Positions 44,494 to 53,647 are shown, numbered from the stretch's first letter. The stretch is 64,000 bases of DNA from JAVJSD01 sp040219575 (GCA_040219575.1 JAVJSD010000108.1:65369-129368), one strand, 5' to 3'. The notes: generated by a model not told the origin, from the letters alone. Numbers and translations are program-made.

Positions 44494-45390
44494 ATGATCA
44501 AGAGAACGCTCGGCCGCACCGGCCTCGAAGTCACGCAGCTTGGCTACGGCAGCATGGGCCTGCGGGGGCCGAAGACGTGGGGCGTCCGCGTGGTGAGCGA
44601 GCAGGCGGCCGAGGCGATGCTGAACCAGGTGCTCGACTCCGGCATCAACTTCCTCGACACCTCGCCCGACTACGGCCTGAGCGAAGAGCGAATCGGCCGC
44701 TACCTCGGTTCGCGCCGCGGCGAATTCTTCCTGGCGACCAAGTGCGGTTGCTGCTACACGCAACACGAGGATCACCTCGAGATCGACCACGTGTGGACCA
44801 AGGAAGTGATTCAGCAAAACCTGGAGACCAGCCTGAAGCGGCTTCGCACCGACTATGTCGACCTGTTGCAGTTTCACGGCGGCGACGCGGAAACACTCCA
44901 GCAGCAAGGACTGATCGACTTGCTGCGGGACTTTCGCGCGCAAGGCAAGATTCGGCATCTCGGCGTGTCGAGCTCGCTGCCGAAACTGCCGGGCATGATC
45001 GACCTGGGCGTGTTCGACACGTTTCAGATTCCGTATTCCTGCTTGGCGCCGCGGCACTACGACTGGATCACCCGCGCCGCCGCGACGGGCGCGGGGATCA
45101 TCATTCGCGGCGGCATCGCCCACGGCGGCCCCGACGCCGAGATCCAACGTCCAGCGCTCAACGATGTCTGGACCGCCGCCGAACTTGATGAAGTTCTTCC
45201 GCCGGACATGGACCGGGCCGAGTTCATTCTGCGCTATACGCTCTCACATCCGCATTGCCACACGACAATCGTCGGCACCTGCAACGCAGAGCACCTCGCA
45301 GCGAACCTCGCCTCCGCCGCCAAGGGCCCGCTGCCGGAAGTATTGCGTCAGCAAGTCGCGGCACGCATCGCGGCGCTTGGCGAATACTGA
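44494..45390 (+). CDS. Aldo/keto reductase family protein
   Basis: 298 aa. TIM-barrel oxidoreductase using NADPH. The catalytic tetrad region is seen as Asp in FLDTSPDYGLSEERIG, with Tyr at the DYGLSE position, Lys in LATKCG and His in LLQFHGG. The motif RLRTDYVDLLQFHG and the later GVSS are typical. It resembles YdjG/general stress 69-type members. The substrate is not known. It is transcribed away from the DUF4838 gene across a 219-bp gap that contains a GGCAGCTTGCCTGCC-like hairpin (44432-44458). Confidence 0.9.
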   Translation: MIKRTLGRTGLEVTQLGYGSMGLRGPKTWGVRVVSEQAAEAMLNQVLDSGINFLDTSPDYGLSEERIGRYLGSRRGEFFLATKCGCCYTQHEDHLEIDHVWTKEVIQQNLETSLKRLRTDYVDLLQFHGGDAETLQQQGLIDLLRDFRAQGKIRHLGVSSSLPKLPGMIDLGVFDTFQIPYSCLAPRHYDWITRAAATGAGIIIRGGIAHGGPDAEIQRPALNDVWTAAELDEVLPPDMDRAEFILRYTLSHPHCHTTIVGTCNAEHLAANLASAAKGPLPEVLRQQVAARIAALGEY

Positions 45391-45554
45391 GCCTTGTAAG
45401 CCTTGATCGTGCATCCATGTTCGACCTGTACAACAATCGTTGAAAACGCACGCGAGCCACGCGCATTCTCGCGGAACGACAGACTTTCAATGTCAAGCAT
45501 CCATTACGATCGACTCGTTTATTGAGCCATGCATTGCCAATGCCGACTCAATTT

Positions 45555-45765
45555 CGTTTAACGGCAAGCCGCAGGCGACGGCGTACGCGGGATGTTCCGC
45601 GACAGTCTCTCGTGGTGTCGTGTTCAACGCAACAACGTGTCGCCCCTCGAGTCGGAGGTTCCACGTGGTTTCCAGCGAGACATCGCCGACCGTTTTCGCT
45701 CAAAGCTCTTTCAGTTGGAAGCACCATCAAACGTTCCGCCGTCGCCTGCGGCTTGCCGTTAAACG
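45555..45765. repeat. Element with perfect 29-bp inverted ends
   Basis: The left end (45555-45583, CGTTTAACGGCAAGCCGCAG...) and the right end (45737-45765) are exact inverted copies over 29 bp, enclosing 153 bp with no gene. It lies in the 500-bp gap between the aldo/keto reductase and pgi, in which nothing else is recognised. A one-mismatch copy of the arm is at 3601-3629. Confidence 0.85.
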
Positions 45766-45890
45766 AGGTCGTTCCAATGATAGAACCCGCAATGGCAATG
45801 CATGCTTCAATAACGGCAAGCCGGCCGAATGGGTGTCGACGCTGGCGGCGTCCGCCACGACGCGCTCGTTCATTTCTTCCGCTTGCCTTC

Positions 45891-47525
45891 TCACTTTTGC
45901 CTTCGCGCAGCGCGGTATCGACGCAGCAGCGTGTTGGTCGAACTGTCGTGCGCCAGTTCCGGCTGCTCCGCGCTCTCCAGTTCGGGAGTGATGCGGTTGG
46001 CCAGCACCTTGCCGAGCTCCACCCCCCACTGGTCGAAGGAATTGATCCGCCAGATGCTTCCCTGCACGAACACCTTGTGCTCGTACAGGGCGACCAGCTT
46101 GCCGAGCGCCTCCGGCGTGAGCCGCTCCAGCAACAGCGTGTTGGTGGGGTGGTTGCCGGGGAAGGTGCGGTGCGGAATCTGGAAATCGGCCACGCCGTCG
46201 GCCCGCACTTCCTCCGCCGTCTTGCCCATCGCCAGGGCCTCGGTCTGGGCGAAGAAGTTGGCCATCAACAGGTCGTGATGCCGACCCAGCGGGTTGAGCG
46301 AATGCGTGAAGCCGAGAAAATCGCAGGGGATGAGCTTGGTCCCCTGGTGAATGAGCTGATAGTACGCGTGCTGGCCGTTGGTGCCCGGGGTGCCCCACAC
46401 GATCGGCCCGGTCTGGTAGTCGACCGGCCGGCCGTCGAGGTCGACGTACTTGCCGTTGCTCTCCATGTCGAGCTGCTGCAGGTAGGCGCTGAAGCGGCCG
46501 AGGTAGTGATCGTACGGCAGCACGGCCTGCGTCTCGGCGCCGAAGAAGTTGTTGTACCAGACGCCCAACAGACCCAGCAGCACGGGCAGGTTGCGCTCGA
46601 AGGGGGCGGTGCGAAAGTGTTCGTCCATGGCGTGGAAGCCGGCCAGCATGGCGCGGAAGTGCTCCTCGCCGACGGCGATCATCAGCGACAGGCCGATGGC
46701 CGAATCGTACGAGTACCGGCCGCCCACCCAATCCCAGAACTCGAACATGTTCTCGGTGTCGATGCCGAACTTGGCCACCTGCTCGGCGTTGGTCGAGAGG
46801 GCCACGAAGTGCCTGGCGATCGCGCTTTCGTCTTTCAGTTTCTCCAGGCACCACAACCGGGCGGAATGGGCGTTGGTGAGCGTCTCGAGCGTGGTGAAGG
46901 TCTTCGAGGCGATGATGAACAGCGTCTCCTCGGGATCGAGGTCGTGCACCGCCTCGACGAAGTCCGTGCCGTCGATGTTCGACACAAAGCGGAACGTCAT
47001 GCCCCGCTTGCTGTAGTGCCGCAGCGCCTCGTAAGCCATCACGGGGCCGAGATCCGAGCCGCCGATGCCGATGTTGACCACGTTGCGAATCGGCTTGCCG
47101 GTATGGCCCAGCCATTGGCCGTCGCGCACCTTGTGCGAGAAGCTGGCCATCTTGTCGAGCACCGCATGCACGGCCGGCACGACGTTTTCGCCGTCGACGA
47201 GGATTTCCTTTTCCTGCGGCGCCCGCAACGCGATATGCAACACCGCCCGACGTTCGGTGAAGTTGATCTTCTCGCCGGCGAACATGGCGTCGATGCGGCC
47301 GCGCAGGCCCGACTCCTCGGCGAGCGCCAGCAGCAGCTTCAGCGTTTCGTCGCTGACGCGATTCTTGGAGTAGTCGAGATAGATGCCCAGTTCGTCGGCG
47401 ACCAGTCGCTCGCCGCGCTGGGGATCCTCGGCGAACCATTGTCGCAGGTGGACGTCGCGGATCTGCTGGTAGTGCGTCTCGAGGGCTTTCCAGGCGGATA
47501 GTTCGCGGGGGGAGGTGCTGGTCAT
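45891..47525 (-). CDS. pgi: Glucose-6-phosphate isomerase
   Basis: 544 aa from ATG 47525, with GAAGGAGC well placed; the longer frame to 47621 is not homologous. Interconverts glucose-6-phosphate and fructose-6-phosphate. Signatures: NIGIGGSDLGPVMAYEAL, SKTFTTLETL, EFWDWVGGRYSYDSAIGLSL, GTNGQHAYYQLIHQGTKLIP and the C-terminal GSIWRINSFDQWGVELGKVL. Catalytic Glu, His and Lys are within these. Length is normal. Followed by a gap with repeats downstream; malQ lies upstream on the same strand. Confidence 0.98.
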   Translation of the reverse strand: MTSTSPRELSAWKALETHYQQIRDVHLRQWFAEDPQRGERLVADELGIYLDYSKNRVSDETLKLLLALAEESGLRGRIDAMFAGEKINFTERRAVLHIALRAPQEKEILVDGENVVPAVHAVLDKMASFSHKVRDGQWLGHTGKPIRNVVNIGIGGSDLGPVMAYEALRHYSKRGMTFRFVSNIDGTDFVEAVHDLDPEETLFIIASKTFTTLETLTNAHSARLWCLEKLKDESAIARHFVALSTNAEQVAKFGIDTENMFEFWDWVGGRYSYDSAIGLSLMIAVGEEHFRAMLAGFHAMDEHFRTAPFERNLPVLLGLLGVWYNNFFGAETQAVLPYDHYLGRFSAYLQQLDMESNGKYVDLDGRPVDYQTGPIVWGTPGTNGQHAYYQLIHQGTKLIPCDFLGFTHSLNPLGRHHDLLMANFFAQTEALAMGKTAEEVRADGVADFQIPHRTFPGNHPTNTLLLERLTPEALGKLVALYEHKVFVQGSIWRINSFDQWGVELGKVLANRITPELESAEQPELAHDSSTNTLLRRYRAARRQK

Positions 47526-47654
47526 GTCAGGCGCTCCTTCATTGTTTCTGAGTTGCGTTGTCGTGCGACTTGCATCCCTTGATTGAGGCGAGGACCACAT
47601 TACGTCGAAAAGCGTGAGCAATGTTGCTGTTGCGACTTTAGCCCGGTGGCGTCA

Positions 47655-49178
47655 TCAAATCGTTGACGGCAGGCGGTCGGCGGATTCGGTCATTTGTCGC
47701 AACGCCTGGAACAACTCGTCGGTGAGCGAGTCTTCCGTGGTTCGCCAAGCCCAGTTGCCGTCGGGCTTGCCCGGCACGTTCATGCGGGCTTCGGTCGGCA
47801 GGTTGAGCAGGTCCTGCAGCGGGGCGATGGTGAGCGCCGCCGGCGAATTCCAGACGCGGCGCAGCAACTCCCAAGCCACTTCGCTCTCGTCTCCTGGCTC
47901 GCGGCCCAGGTACTCCCACATGATGCGGCGCGTGTTGTCGTCTTGCGCGTGGTACCAGCCGCGGGTGGTGTCGTTGTCGTGCGTGCCGGTGTAGGCGACC
48001 GTGTTGTGCAGGAAATTGTGCGGCAGAAACGGATGATGCGGGTTGCCGTCGAAGGCGAATTGCAGCACCCGCATGCCGGGCAGATTGAACTCGTCGCGCA
48101 GCGCGTACACGTCGTCGGTGATCAGGCCCAGGTCTTCGGCGACGAACGGCAAGCCGTCGAACGCTTCGCGCACCGCGCGAAAGAAGTCGGCGCCCGGTCC
48201 CGGCTGCCAATTGCCGCTACGGGCCGTCGGCGAATCCGCCGGAATGTGCCAAGCGTTGACGAAAGCGCGGAAGTGGTCGAGCCGCAACAGATCGACTTGC
48301 GACAGCAGGGCCCGCAGCCGATCGATCCACCAACGGTAGCCGGTTCGCCGCATCGCCTCCCAATCGTAGATCGGATTGCCCCACAGTTGGCCGTCGGCGC
48401 TGAAGTAGTCGGGCGGCACGCCGGCGATGACGCGCGGCCGCAAGGCGTCGTCCAGCAGGAACAACTCCGCGTCGGACCACACGTCGGACGAGTCGGGCGC
48501 GATGAAAAACGGCAGGTCGCCCATGAGTTGCAGGCCCCGCTCGCCGGCGTAACTCCGCAACGCGGCCAATTGCCGGAAGAACAGGAACTGTGCGAAGCGG
48601 GTGACGTTCATCGCCCGGGCGTGTTCCTCACGGGCCGCCGCCAGCGATGCGGGATCGCGCCGCTTGAGCCCCTCGGGCCACTGGAGGTGATCCGAGCCGA
48701 GGTGTTCGGCCAGCGCCCGGAACAAGGCGAAGTCGTCGAGCCAGGCGGCCTGCTCGCGACCGAAGTGCGCAAATTCGTCACGCAACTCGGCCGTCGCCTC
48801 CGCTTCGAACCGCGACCAGGCTTGTTGAATCAGCGGCCGCTTCCACGCCGCCACCGCCTCGTAGTCGACCTCGTGGGCGGGGAACGCGGCATTCTGGCAC
48901 GCCGCGCGATCGAGCAGCCCCTCGTCGGCCAGACGGTCGGGGCTGATCAGCAAGGGATTTCCGGCGAACGTCGACAGCGCATGGTACGGCGAATTCCCCT
49001 GCCAGGTGGGCCCCAGCGGCAGCACTTGCCACCAACTTTGCCCCGCCTCGACCAGCCGATCGACCCAGCGGTAGGCGGCCGGCCCCAGGTCGCCGATTCC
49101 GTAGGGCGAGGGGAGCGACGTGACGTGCAACAACACGCCCGAGGCGCGGTATTCAGCAGGAAATCCGGCAAGATTCAT
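47655..49178 (-). CDS. malQ: 4-alpha-glucanotransferase (GH77)
   Basis: 507 aa from ATG 49178 (MNLAGFPAEYRASGVLLHVT); the frame is open to 49292. Transfers alpha-1,4-glucan segments in starch/glycogen metabolism. All three GH77 carboxylates are visible: Asp in LLRLDHFRAFVN, Glu in FVAEDLGLIT, Asp in AYTGTHDNDTTRGW. The N-terminal ASGVLLHVTSLPSPYGIGDL is the family start. Short, bacterial Thermus-type enzyme without the MalQ N-terminal extension. It is next to pgi on the same strand (129-bp gap). Confidence 0.97.
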   Translation of the reverse strand: MNLAGFPAEYRASGVLLHVTSLPSPYGIGDLGPAAYRWVDRLVEAGQSWWQVLPLGPTWQGNSPYHALSTFAGNPLLISPDRLADEGLLDRAACQNAAFPAHEVDYEAVAAWKRPLIQQAWSRFEAEATAELRDEFAHFGREQAAWLDDFALFRALAEHLGSDHLQWPEGLKRRDPASLAAAREEHARAMNVTRFAQFLFFRQLAALRSYAGERGLQLMGDLPFFIAPDSSDVWSDAELFLLDDALRPRVIAGVPPDYFSADGQLWGNPIYDWEAMRRTGYRWWIDRLRALLSQVDLLRLDHFRAFVNAWHIPADSPTARSGNWQPGPGADFFRAVREAFDGLPFVAEDLGLITDDVYALRDEFNLPGMRVLQFAFDGNPHHPFLPHNFLHNTVAYTGTHDNDTTRGWYHAQDDNTRRIMWEYLGREPGDESEVAWELLRRVWNSPAALTIAPLQDLLNLPTEARMNVPGKPDGNWAWRTTEDSLTDELFQALRQMTESADRLPSTI

Positions 49179-49452
49179 CAGGCGATCGCTCGGGTGCGGT
49201 GGTGATGGTCGTCGGTAGCGCCCGGCGCATCCGGGGGGATGGCCGAGTCCTGATGCTTTGCGCTGCGTGCCGCGCGCCGATCCTCGGCCCACGGACCCTC
49301 AATCGTACGTCACAGACGCCACAACTCCAGGGGACTAGCGGTTCACCGGCGAAGCCGCCCGGCGCCGCAATGCGTCCCTCGTACCCTGCAACCATCGGTC
49401 AACCGGACGCTCTGGCGTCTGACTGCGGCAAGACCTGCGGCAGCGAAGAGAA

Positions 49453-49617
49453 GTAGCATGGCCGCCCCCGGCCGTGAATCGGCGTTCCATCGATTGGAGC
49501 GTCGGCGCCTCGACCGGATCCGCATTCAGGGAGACGTCGTCGACACTCACCCGAGCGTTGGCGAAGTCAAGGCTGCGGCGTGGAACATCCATTCACGGCC
49601 GAGGGCGGCCATGCTAC
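49453..49617. repeat. Element with inverted GTAGCATGGCC ends
   Basis: GTAGCATGGCCGCCCCCGGC at 49453 and its inverted partner ending at 49617 match over about 38 bp with a few mismatches. The core GGCCG-CCCT-CGGCC is itself a hairpin. No gene lies inside. A single copy of the arm is at 55090-55116. It occupies the 627-bp gap between malQ and the UbiD gene, together with one MITE-like element; nothing else is recognised in that gap. Confidence 0.8.
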
Positions 49618-49730
49618 GGAAGCGGACGGGCGACATCTTCTCGTACGATGGACGTCCTCGTCCGTCGCCATGGGGAAGCCGGCGAGTTTCGCACGTTCGA
49701 GAGGTGTTTCGACGGCGCCGTCCTCGACTT

Positions 49731-49808
49731 GTAGCGGAGCCCGTGAGAGTTTCTCAATGCCGTCGGAAGTCTCACGACTTCCGCTACGAGGGTTCCGAAC
49801 AAGGCCTA
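49731..49808 (-). repeat. Stop-codon-anchored MITE-like element, copy 4 (far end unclear)
   Basis: On the minus strand the sequence from the UbiD-family TAG stop reads CTAGGCCTTGTTCGGAACC, then GTAGCGGAAGTCGTGAGACT and the mirrored arm to 49731. The far terminus expected near 49684 is not recognisable, so only this half is annotated. Confidence 0.7.
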
Positions 49809-51644
49809 GAGATAGGCGGCCAGCGGGCCGCCGCGGGCGGCGAGGGCGTCGATCTTTCGCGTCACCTCGGCGTCTTCCACCAGGGGCGGGGCGTGATGGG
49901 GCTTGATGCGGGCGTCGATCACCAGCGCCCCGCGGCATCCCCAATGCTTTTGCCGCGTGAAGGCGCCGACGCCATGCACGTCGGCGGCCGGGTTGCTGCG
50001 GGTGAAGGTCACCCATAAGAAATTGCCCAGCGACTCGGCCGTGAAGCGGCTGTCGTCGACGATCAGCACCAGTGGAAACCGGCTCAGCGGAGCATCGGCC
50101 GGCAACGACGCACAGAACCGCTCGATCGCCGCGTCGCAGCCGTCGTCGCCAGCGGTGAATTTCGGTCCGCGGATCGCCAGCACGCCCGGCATCACCACCT
50201 GCGGATCGCCAAAGTCTTCGGGCAGCGACAACTCCGCCGGAACCTCGGTCGGCAACTCCCGCTGTTTGGGTCCCGTGGCGGCGACCACCAGTTTCGAGCC
50301 GGCATTGAGCGCCTCGCCCGAGTAGTCGAGCGTGTCGATGGTGGTGCAGGTTTGAAAGTGCAGGTCGCGCCGCCAATCGACGCGCTCCAGCAGATGCGCC
50401 AGGAACCGTGGAATGTCGTGCACGTCGAGCGACGGGTCGTCCTGTCCGGCGACAATCAACAAGTACTTCGCCAGCGACATCTGCCCCTGCCCCAGAATCG
50501 CGTTGGCCTGCGTGAGCAGTTCTTGCGGTCGCTCACGCTGTTGATAGGGGACGTAACGCTCGCTGCCGATCGCCAACAGCAACGGATGCACGCCGGCCGC
50601 GTCGACCGCGTTCACGCCGCGCACGCCGGGCAGCACCGTGGGAATGATCGGCCCGGTGAGTTCGTGAATCAGTTCGCCGAAGACCGTGTCTTCCTGCGGC
50701 GGACGGCCCACGACGGTCAGCGGCCAAATCGCTCCCTCGCGGTGATAGACCTTCTCGACGCGCAGCACCGGGAAGTCGTGCGCCAGGCTGTAGTAGCCGA
50801 GGTGATCGCCGAACGGGCCCTCGGGCAGCATCTTCTCCGGATCGACCGTGCCGCAGATGCAGAAGTCGGCCTCGGCGTACATCGGCAGTTCGTCGCCGCG
50901 GGCCAGCATGGGGATGCGATGCCCGGCGAGCGCCCCGGCGAAAGAAAGTTCCGACATTCCCTCGGGCAGCGGCATGACGGCGGCGAGCGTCATCGCCGGC
51001 GTGCCGCCCACGAAGATGTTCGCCCTGAACGGCTTGCCGGCCGCGAGGGCCTTCGCATGATGCACGCCGATGCCGCGATGGATCTGGTAGTGCAGGCCGA
51101 TCTCGCGATCGGGCTCGTACTGGCCGCCGGTGAGTTGCACGCGGTACATGCCGAGATTGGAATGCGCGAGGTCCGGCTGCTCGACATCTTCCGTGTACAC
51201 CTGCGGCAAGGTGACGAACGCCCCGCTGTCGTCGGGCCACGATTGCAGGTGCGGCAATCGGCCGATGGTCGTGGTGTGGGCGACGACGGGTCCGCGCGAG
51301 ACGCGCCGGGGCCGCATGTTGAGGGCGGAGAAGGGGGCCCGCCAGTATCGGCCCGGCCGCCGCATCAGTTCGGTCGGCTCGATCTTGAGTTCGATCAGTC
51401 GGCGGACGATTTCGATCGTGTCGCGAAACAGGAACTGGGCCCGGTCCATCGTGCCGAACAGGTTCGAGACCATGGGAAACCGGCAGCCCTTGACGTTGGC
51501 GAAAAAGACCGCCGGCCCCCCGGACTGGTAGACGCGCCGATGAATTTCGGCCGCCTCGAGGCGCGCATCGACCTCGTCGTCGAGCCGCACCAGGCGGCCC
51601 GCCTTCTCCAGGTCTTCAACGCACTGTCGCAGGTTTCGATACAC
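49806..51644 (-). CDS. UbiD-family decarboxylase (menaquinone type likely)
   Basis: 612 aa. UbiD enzymes decarboxylate aromatic or alpha,beta-unsaturated acids using prenylated FMN, the product of UbiX. RVYQSGGPAVFFANVKGCRF, the conserved GMYRVQLTGGQYEPDREIGL then HYQIHRGIG and the active-site Glu/Arg region EGPFGDHLGYYS are present. The length (about 600) and sequence fit the menaquinone decarboxylase (MqnL) group better than UbiD of ubiquinone synthesis (about 490). A ubiX gene is 45 kb away in this window. Its TAG stop coincides with a MITE-like element end. Confidence 0.9.
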   Translation of the reverse strand: MYRNLRQCVEDLEKAGRLVRLDDEVDARLEAAEIHRRVYQSGGPAVFFANVKGCRFPMVSNLFGTMDRAQFLFRDTIEIVRRLIELKIEPTELMRRPGRYWRAPFSALNMRPRRVSRGPVVAHTTTIGRLPHLQSWPDDSGAFVTLPQVYTEDVEQPDLAHSNLGMYRVQLTGGQYEPDREIGLHYQIHRGIGVHHAKALAAGKPFRANIFVGGTPAMTLAAVMPLPEGMSELSFAGALAGHRIPMLARGDELPMYAEADFCICGTVDPEKMLPEGPFGDHLGYYSLAHDFPVLRVEKVYHREGAIWPLTVVGRPPQEDTVFGELIHELTGPIIPTVLPGVRGVNAVDAAGVHPLLLAIGSERYVPYQQRERPQELLTQANAILGQGQMSLAKYLLIVAGQDDPSLDVHDIPRFLAHLLERVDWRRDLHFQTCTTIDTLDYSGEALNAGSKLVVAATGPKQRELPTEVPAELSLPEDFGDPQVVMPGVLAIRGPKFTAGDDGCDAAIERFCASLPADAPLSRFPLVLIVDDSRFTAESLGNFLWVTFTRSNPAADVHGVGAFTRQKHWGCRGALVIDARIKPHHAPPLVEDAEVTRKIDALAARGGPLAAYL

Positions 51645-51803
51645 GCTTGCTCCCTTGGTGGGCTAACCGCAGTCGAGCCGCTAAGATAACGCTTTGTGTT
51701 GGTGAGGGGTGAGTAGGTATACCAAGCCGACGGCTTCGCCGTCGCAGCTTTGCAGCCCAAGCGACGAACTCCAAAACCTACTCACCTATTCACCTTAACG
51801 ACC

Positions 51804-51826
51804 GCGACGACAAGTCGTCGGCTTGG
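51804..51826. repeat. DACTTG-type palindromic repeat, single copy
   Basis: CGCGACGACAAGTCGTCGGC contains the palindromic core shared with copies at 9319 and 53502-53695. It lies in the 290-bp gap between the UbiD and pepA starts, just before the heptamer array. Confidence 0.75.
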
Positions 51827-51835
51827 AAGCGAGTT

Positions 51836-51917
51836 TCACCCCTCACCCCTCACCACTCACCCCTCACCCCTCACCCCTCACCACTCACCATTCACCACTC
51901 ACCATTCACCACTCACC
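51836..51917. repeat. Heptamer tandem array upstream of pepA
   Basis: Eleven full units of the pattern TCACCCC/TCACCAC/TCACCAT plus a partial unit (51836-51917), in the opposite orientation to the array downstream of pepA. It ends about 17 bp before the pepA start codon and so would be transcribed in its leader if transcription starts upstream. Confidence 0.92.
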
Positions 51918-51934
51918 AATCCCAGGTCTGACCA

Positions 51935-53410
51935 GTGAAAATACTCTCCACGAAGCAATCGATCACAGCCGCCGAGGTCGACGCGGTGGTCGTCGGCGTG
52001 TACTCCGGGGATTCCAGCGACCAGGTGATTCGCGGCGCCGCGGCGGAAGTCGACAAGGCGACCGGCGGCGCGCTCACGCGACTGTTCGAGGCCAAGGAGT
52101 TCGCCGGCAAGCCGGATCAATTCATCACGCTGCTCGCGCCGGCGGGCATGAAGGCGCTCAAGCTGGTGGTGGCGGGCTTGGGGCCGGCCGACAAGTTGGA
52201 TCAGAACACGTTGTTCCGCGCCGCGGGCGGCGCCGCCAAGTTGCTGGCCGGCAAGAGTTGTCCGAAGGTCGCGTTCTATTTTGGCGAAGGCCTTCCCGAG
52301 GAAGTCGTCGCCGCCGGCGTGTGCGGGGCGATGGTCGGTTGTCAGGGACAGGATCTCTACCGCCAGGAGAAGAAGCAGTATCCGTTCGACGAGATTCACT
52401 GGGCCGGCGCCGACGAGGCGGAACTCGGCATCGGACAGATTCTCGGCGAGAGCACCAACCTTACCCGCCGGCTGGTCAACGAACCGCCGAGCGACATGAA
52501 CCCCGAGGCCTTCGCCGACACCGCCGCGGTGATCGCCAAGGACGCCGGCTTCGATATCGAAGTCTGGGACAAGGCCAAGCTCGAATCCGAGAAGTGCGGC
52601 TCGCTGTTGGCCGTCGCCCGGGGTTCGGCCCGACAGCCGCGGCTGGTGATCATGCGTCACAACGGCGGCGGGGCGAAAGGCAAGACGCTGGCCCTGGTCG
52701 GCAAGGGCGTGACCTTCGATTCCGGCGGCCTGTCGCTCAAACCCTCCGACAGCATGAAGACCATGAAGTGCGACATGGCCGGCGCCGCCACCGTGCTGGG
52801 CGCCATGCGGGCCATCTCCAAGTTGAAGTTGCCCGTGAACGTGATCGGCCTGGTGGGGTTGGTCGAAAACATGGTCAGCGGCGACTCGTACAAGCTGGGC
52901 GACGTGCTCACGGCCCGCAATGGCAAGACGATCGAAGTGCTCAACACCGACGCCGAAGGACGCCTGGTGCTGGCCGACGTGTTGGACGTGGCGGTCGACC
53001 GCGGCGCCGACAAGATCATCGATCTGGCCACGCTCACCGGCGCCTGCGTGGTGGCGCTCGGGCTCGACGTGGCCGGCCTGTTCACCAACGACGAATCGTG
53101 GTGCGGCGTGGTCAAGGCGGCCGCCGACAAGTGCGGCGAACAGGCCTGGCAACTGCCGATGTTCCCGCAGTTCGGCGAGGAGATCAAAAGCAACGTGGCC
53201 GACATCAAGAACATCGGCGCGGGCCGCTGGGGCGGGGCCATCACCGCCGCCAAGTTCCTGGAGGAGTTCGTCTCCGAGAAGCCCTGGACGCACATCGACA
53301 TCGCCGGTCCGTCGTTCGTCGAAAGTTCCAAGCCCTGGATCGAAGGGGGCGGCAGCGGCGCGTTCGTCCGCACGCTTGTTGAAGTCGCACGGGGTTGGGG
53401 GGGGAAGTGA
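51935..53410 (+). CDS. pepA: Leucyl aminopeptidase (M17)
   Basis: 491 aa from GTG 51935 (MKILSTKQSITAAEVDAVVV). A di-metal aminopeptidase, hexameric in its family. The signature NTDAEGRLVLADVL is intact, and the metal/substrate region VGKGVTFDSGGLSLKPSDSM then KTMKCDMAGAATVLG is typical. N-terminal macro-like domain is also recognised. PepA in E. coli also binds DNA at Xer/cer sites; no such role can be inferred here. The gene is flanked on both sides by heptamer tandem arrays in opposite orientation, the downstream one starting at its own stop codon. Confidence 0.97.
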   Translation: MKILSTKQSITAAEVDAVVVGVYSGDSSDQVIRGAAAEVDKATGGALTRLFEAKEFAGKPDQFITLLAPAGMKALKLVVAGLGPADKLDQNTLFRAAGGAAKLLAGKSCPKVAFYFGEGLPEEVVAAGVCGAMVGCQGQDLYRQEKKQYPFDEIHWAGADEAELGIGQILGESTNLTRRLVNEPPSDMNPEAFADTAAVIAKDAGFDIEVWDKAKLESEKCGSLLAVARGSARQPRLVIMRHNGGGAKGKTLALVGKGVTFDSGGLSLKPSDSMKTMKCDMAGAATVLGAMRAISKLKLPVNVIGLVGLVENMVSGDSYKLGDVLTARNGKTIEVLNTDAEGRLVLADVLDVAVDRGADKIIDLATLTGACVVALGLDVAGLFTNDESWCGVVKAAADKCGEQAWQLPMFPQFGEEIKSNVADIKNIGAGRWGGAITAAKFLEEFVSEKPWTHIDIAGPSFVESSKPWIEGGGSGAFVRTLVEVARGWGGK

Positions 53411-53484
53411 GGAGTGAGGAGTGAGGAGTGAGTGGTGAGTGGTGAGTGGCGAGTGGTGAGTGGCGAGTGGTGAGTGGCGAGTGG
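53411..53484 (+). repeat. Heptamer tandem array directly after pepA
   Basis: Ten units plus a partial one: three GGAGTGA, then GTGGTGA and GTGGCGA alternating. It begins right after the pepA TGA stop, and the stop is in phase with the repeat (each unit ends in TGA or CGA). Same family as the arrays at 32002-32050 and 51836-51917. Confidence 0.92.
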
Positions 53485-53501
53485 ACAAACCGTCTTCACC
53501 C

Positions 53502-53647
53502 CAAGCCGACGACTTGTCGTCGCCGACATTGCTGGAACGCGGCCGGGGTCGAGCGAAGCGAGCCCACGGCGAAACGCTGCCGGAGACTCGCTTTGCTCGT
53601 CCCCGGCCGCACCATTGAAGAACGGCGACGACAAGTCGTCGGCTTGG
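53502..53647. repeat. Composite nested palindrome with DACTTG ends
   Basis: Outer arms are the DACTTG repeat in inverted orientation (53502-53525 and 53623-53647). Inner arms GGCCGGGGTCGAGCGAAGCG (53541-53562) and its near-complement (53587-53608, 20 of 22 matching) form a second stem around a 24-nt loop. About 146 bp in total with no gene. Another DACTTG copy follows at 53671-53695. It fills the gap between pepA and the LarA-like gene. Confidence 0.8.

Noticed and set aside
44275..45147. Upstream extension of the DUF4838 frame
   Set aside because: The extra 291 residues are antisense to the aldo/keto reductase gene; a signal peptide starts at 44274.
45522..47501. Plus-strand open frame of 659 codons opposite pgi
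   Set aside because: Antisense shadow of pgi; no motif, and it starts inside a repeat element.
47694..49205. Plus-strand open frame of 503 codons opposite malQ
   Set aside because: Antisense shadow; malQ shows all GH77 catalytic motifs.
49179..49452. Small open frames between malQ and the repeat element
   Set aside because: Short, overlapping in several frames, no ribosome-binding site or motif; treated as non-coding.
51836..51917. Possible CRISPR-like array
   Set aside because: Units are 7 bp without spacers, so it is a simple tandem repeat.
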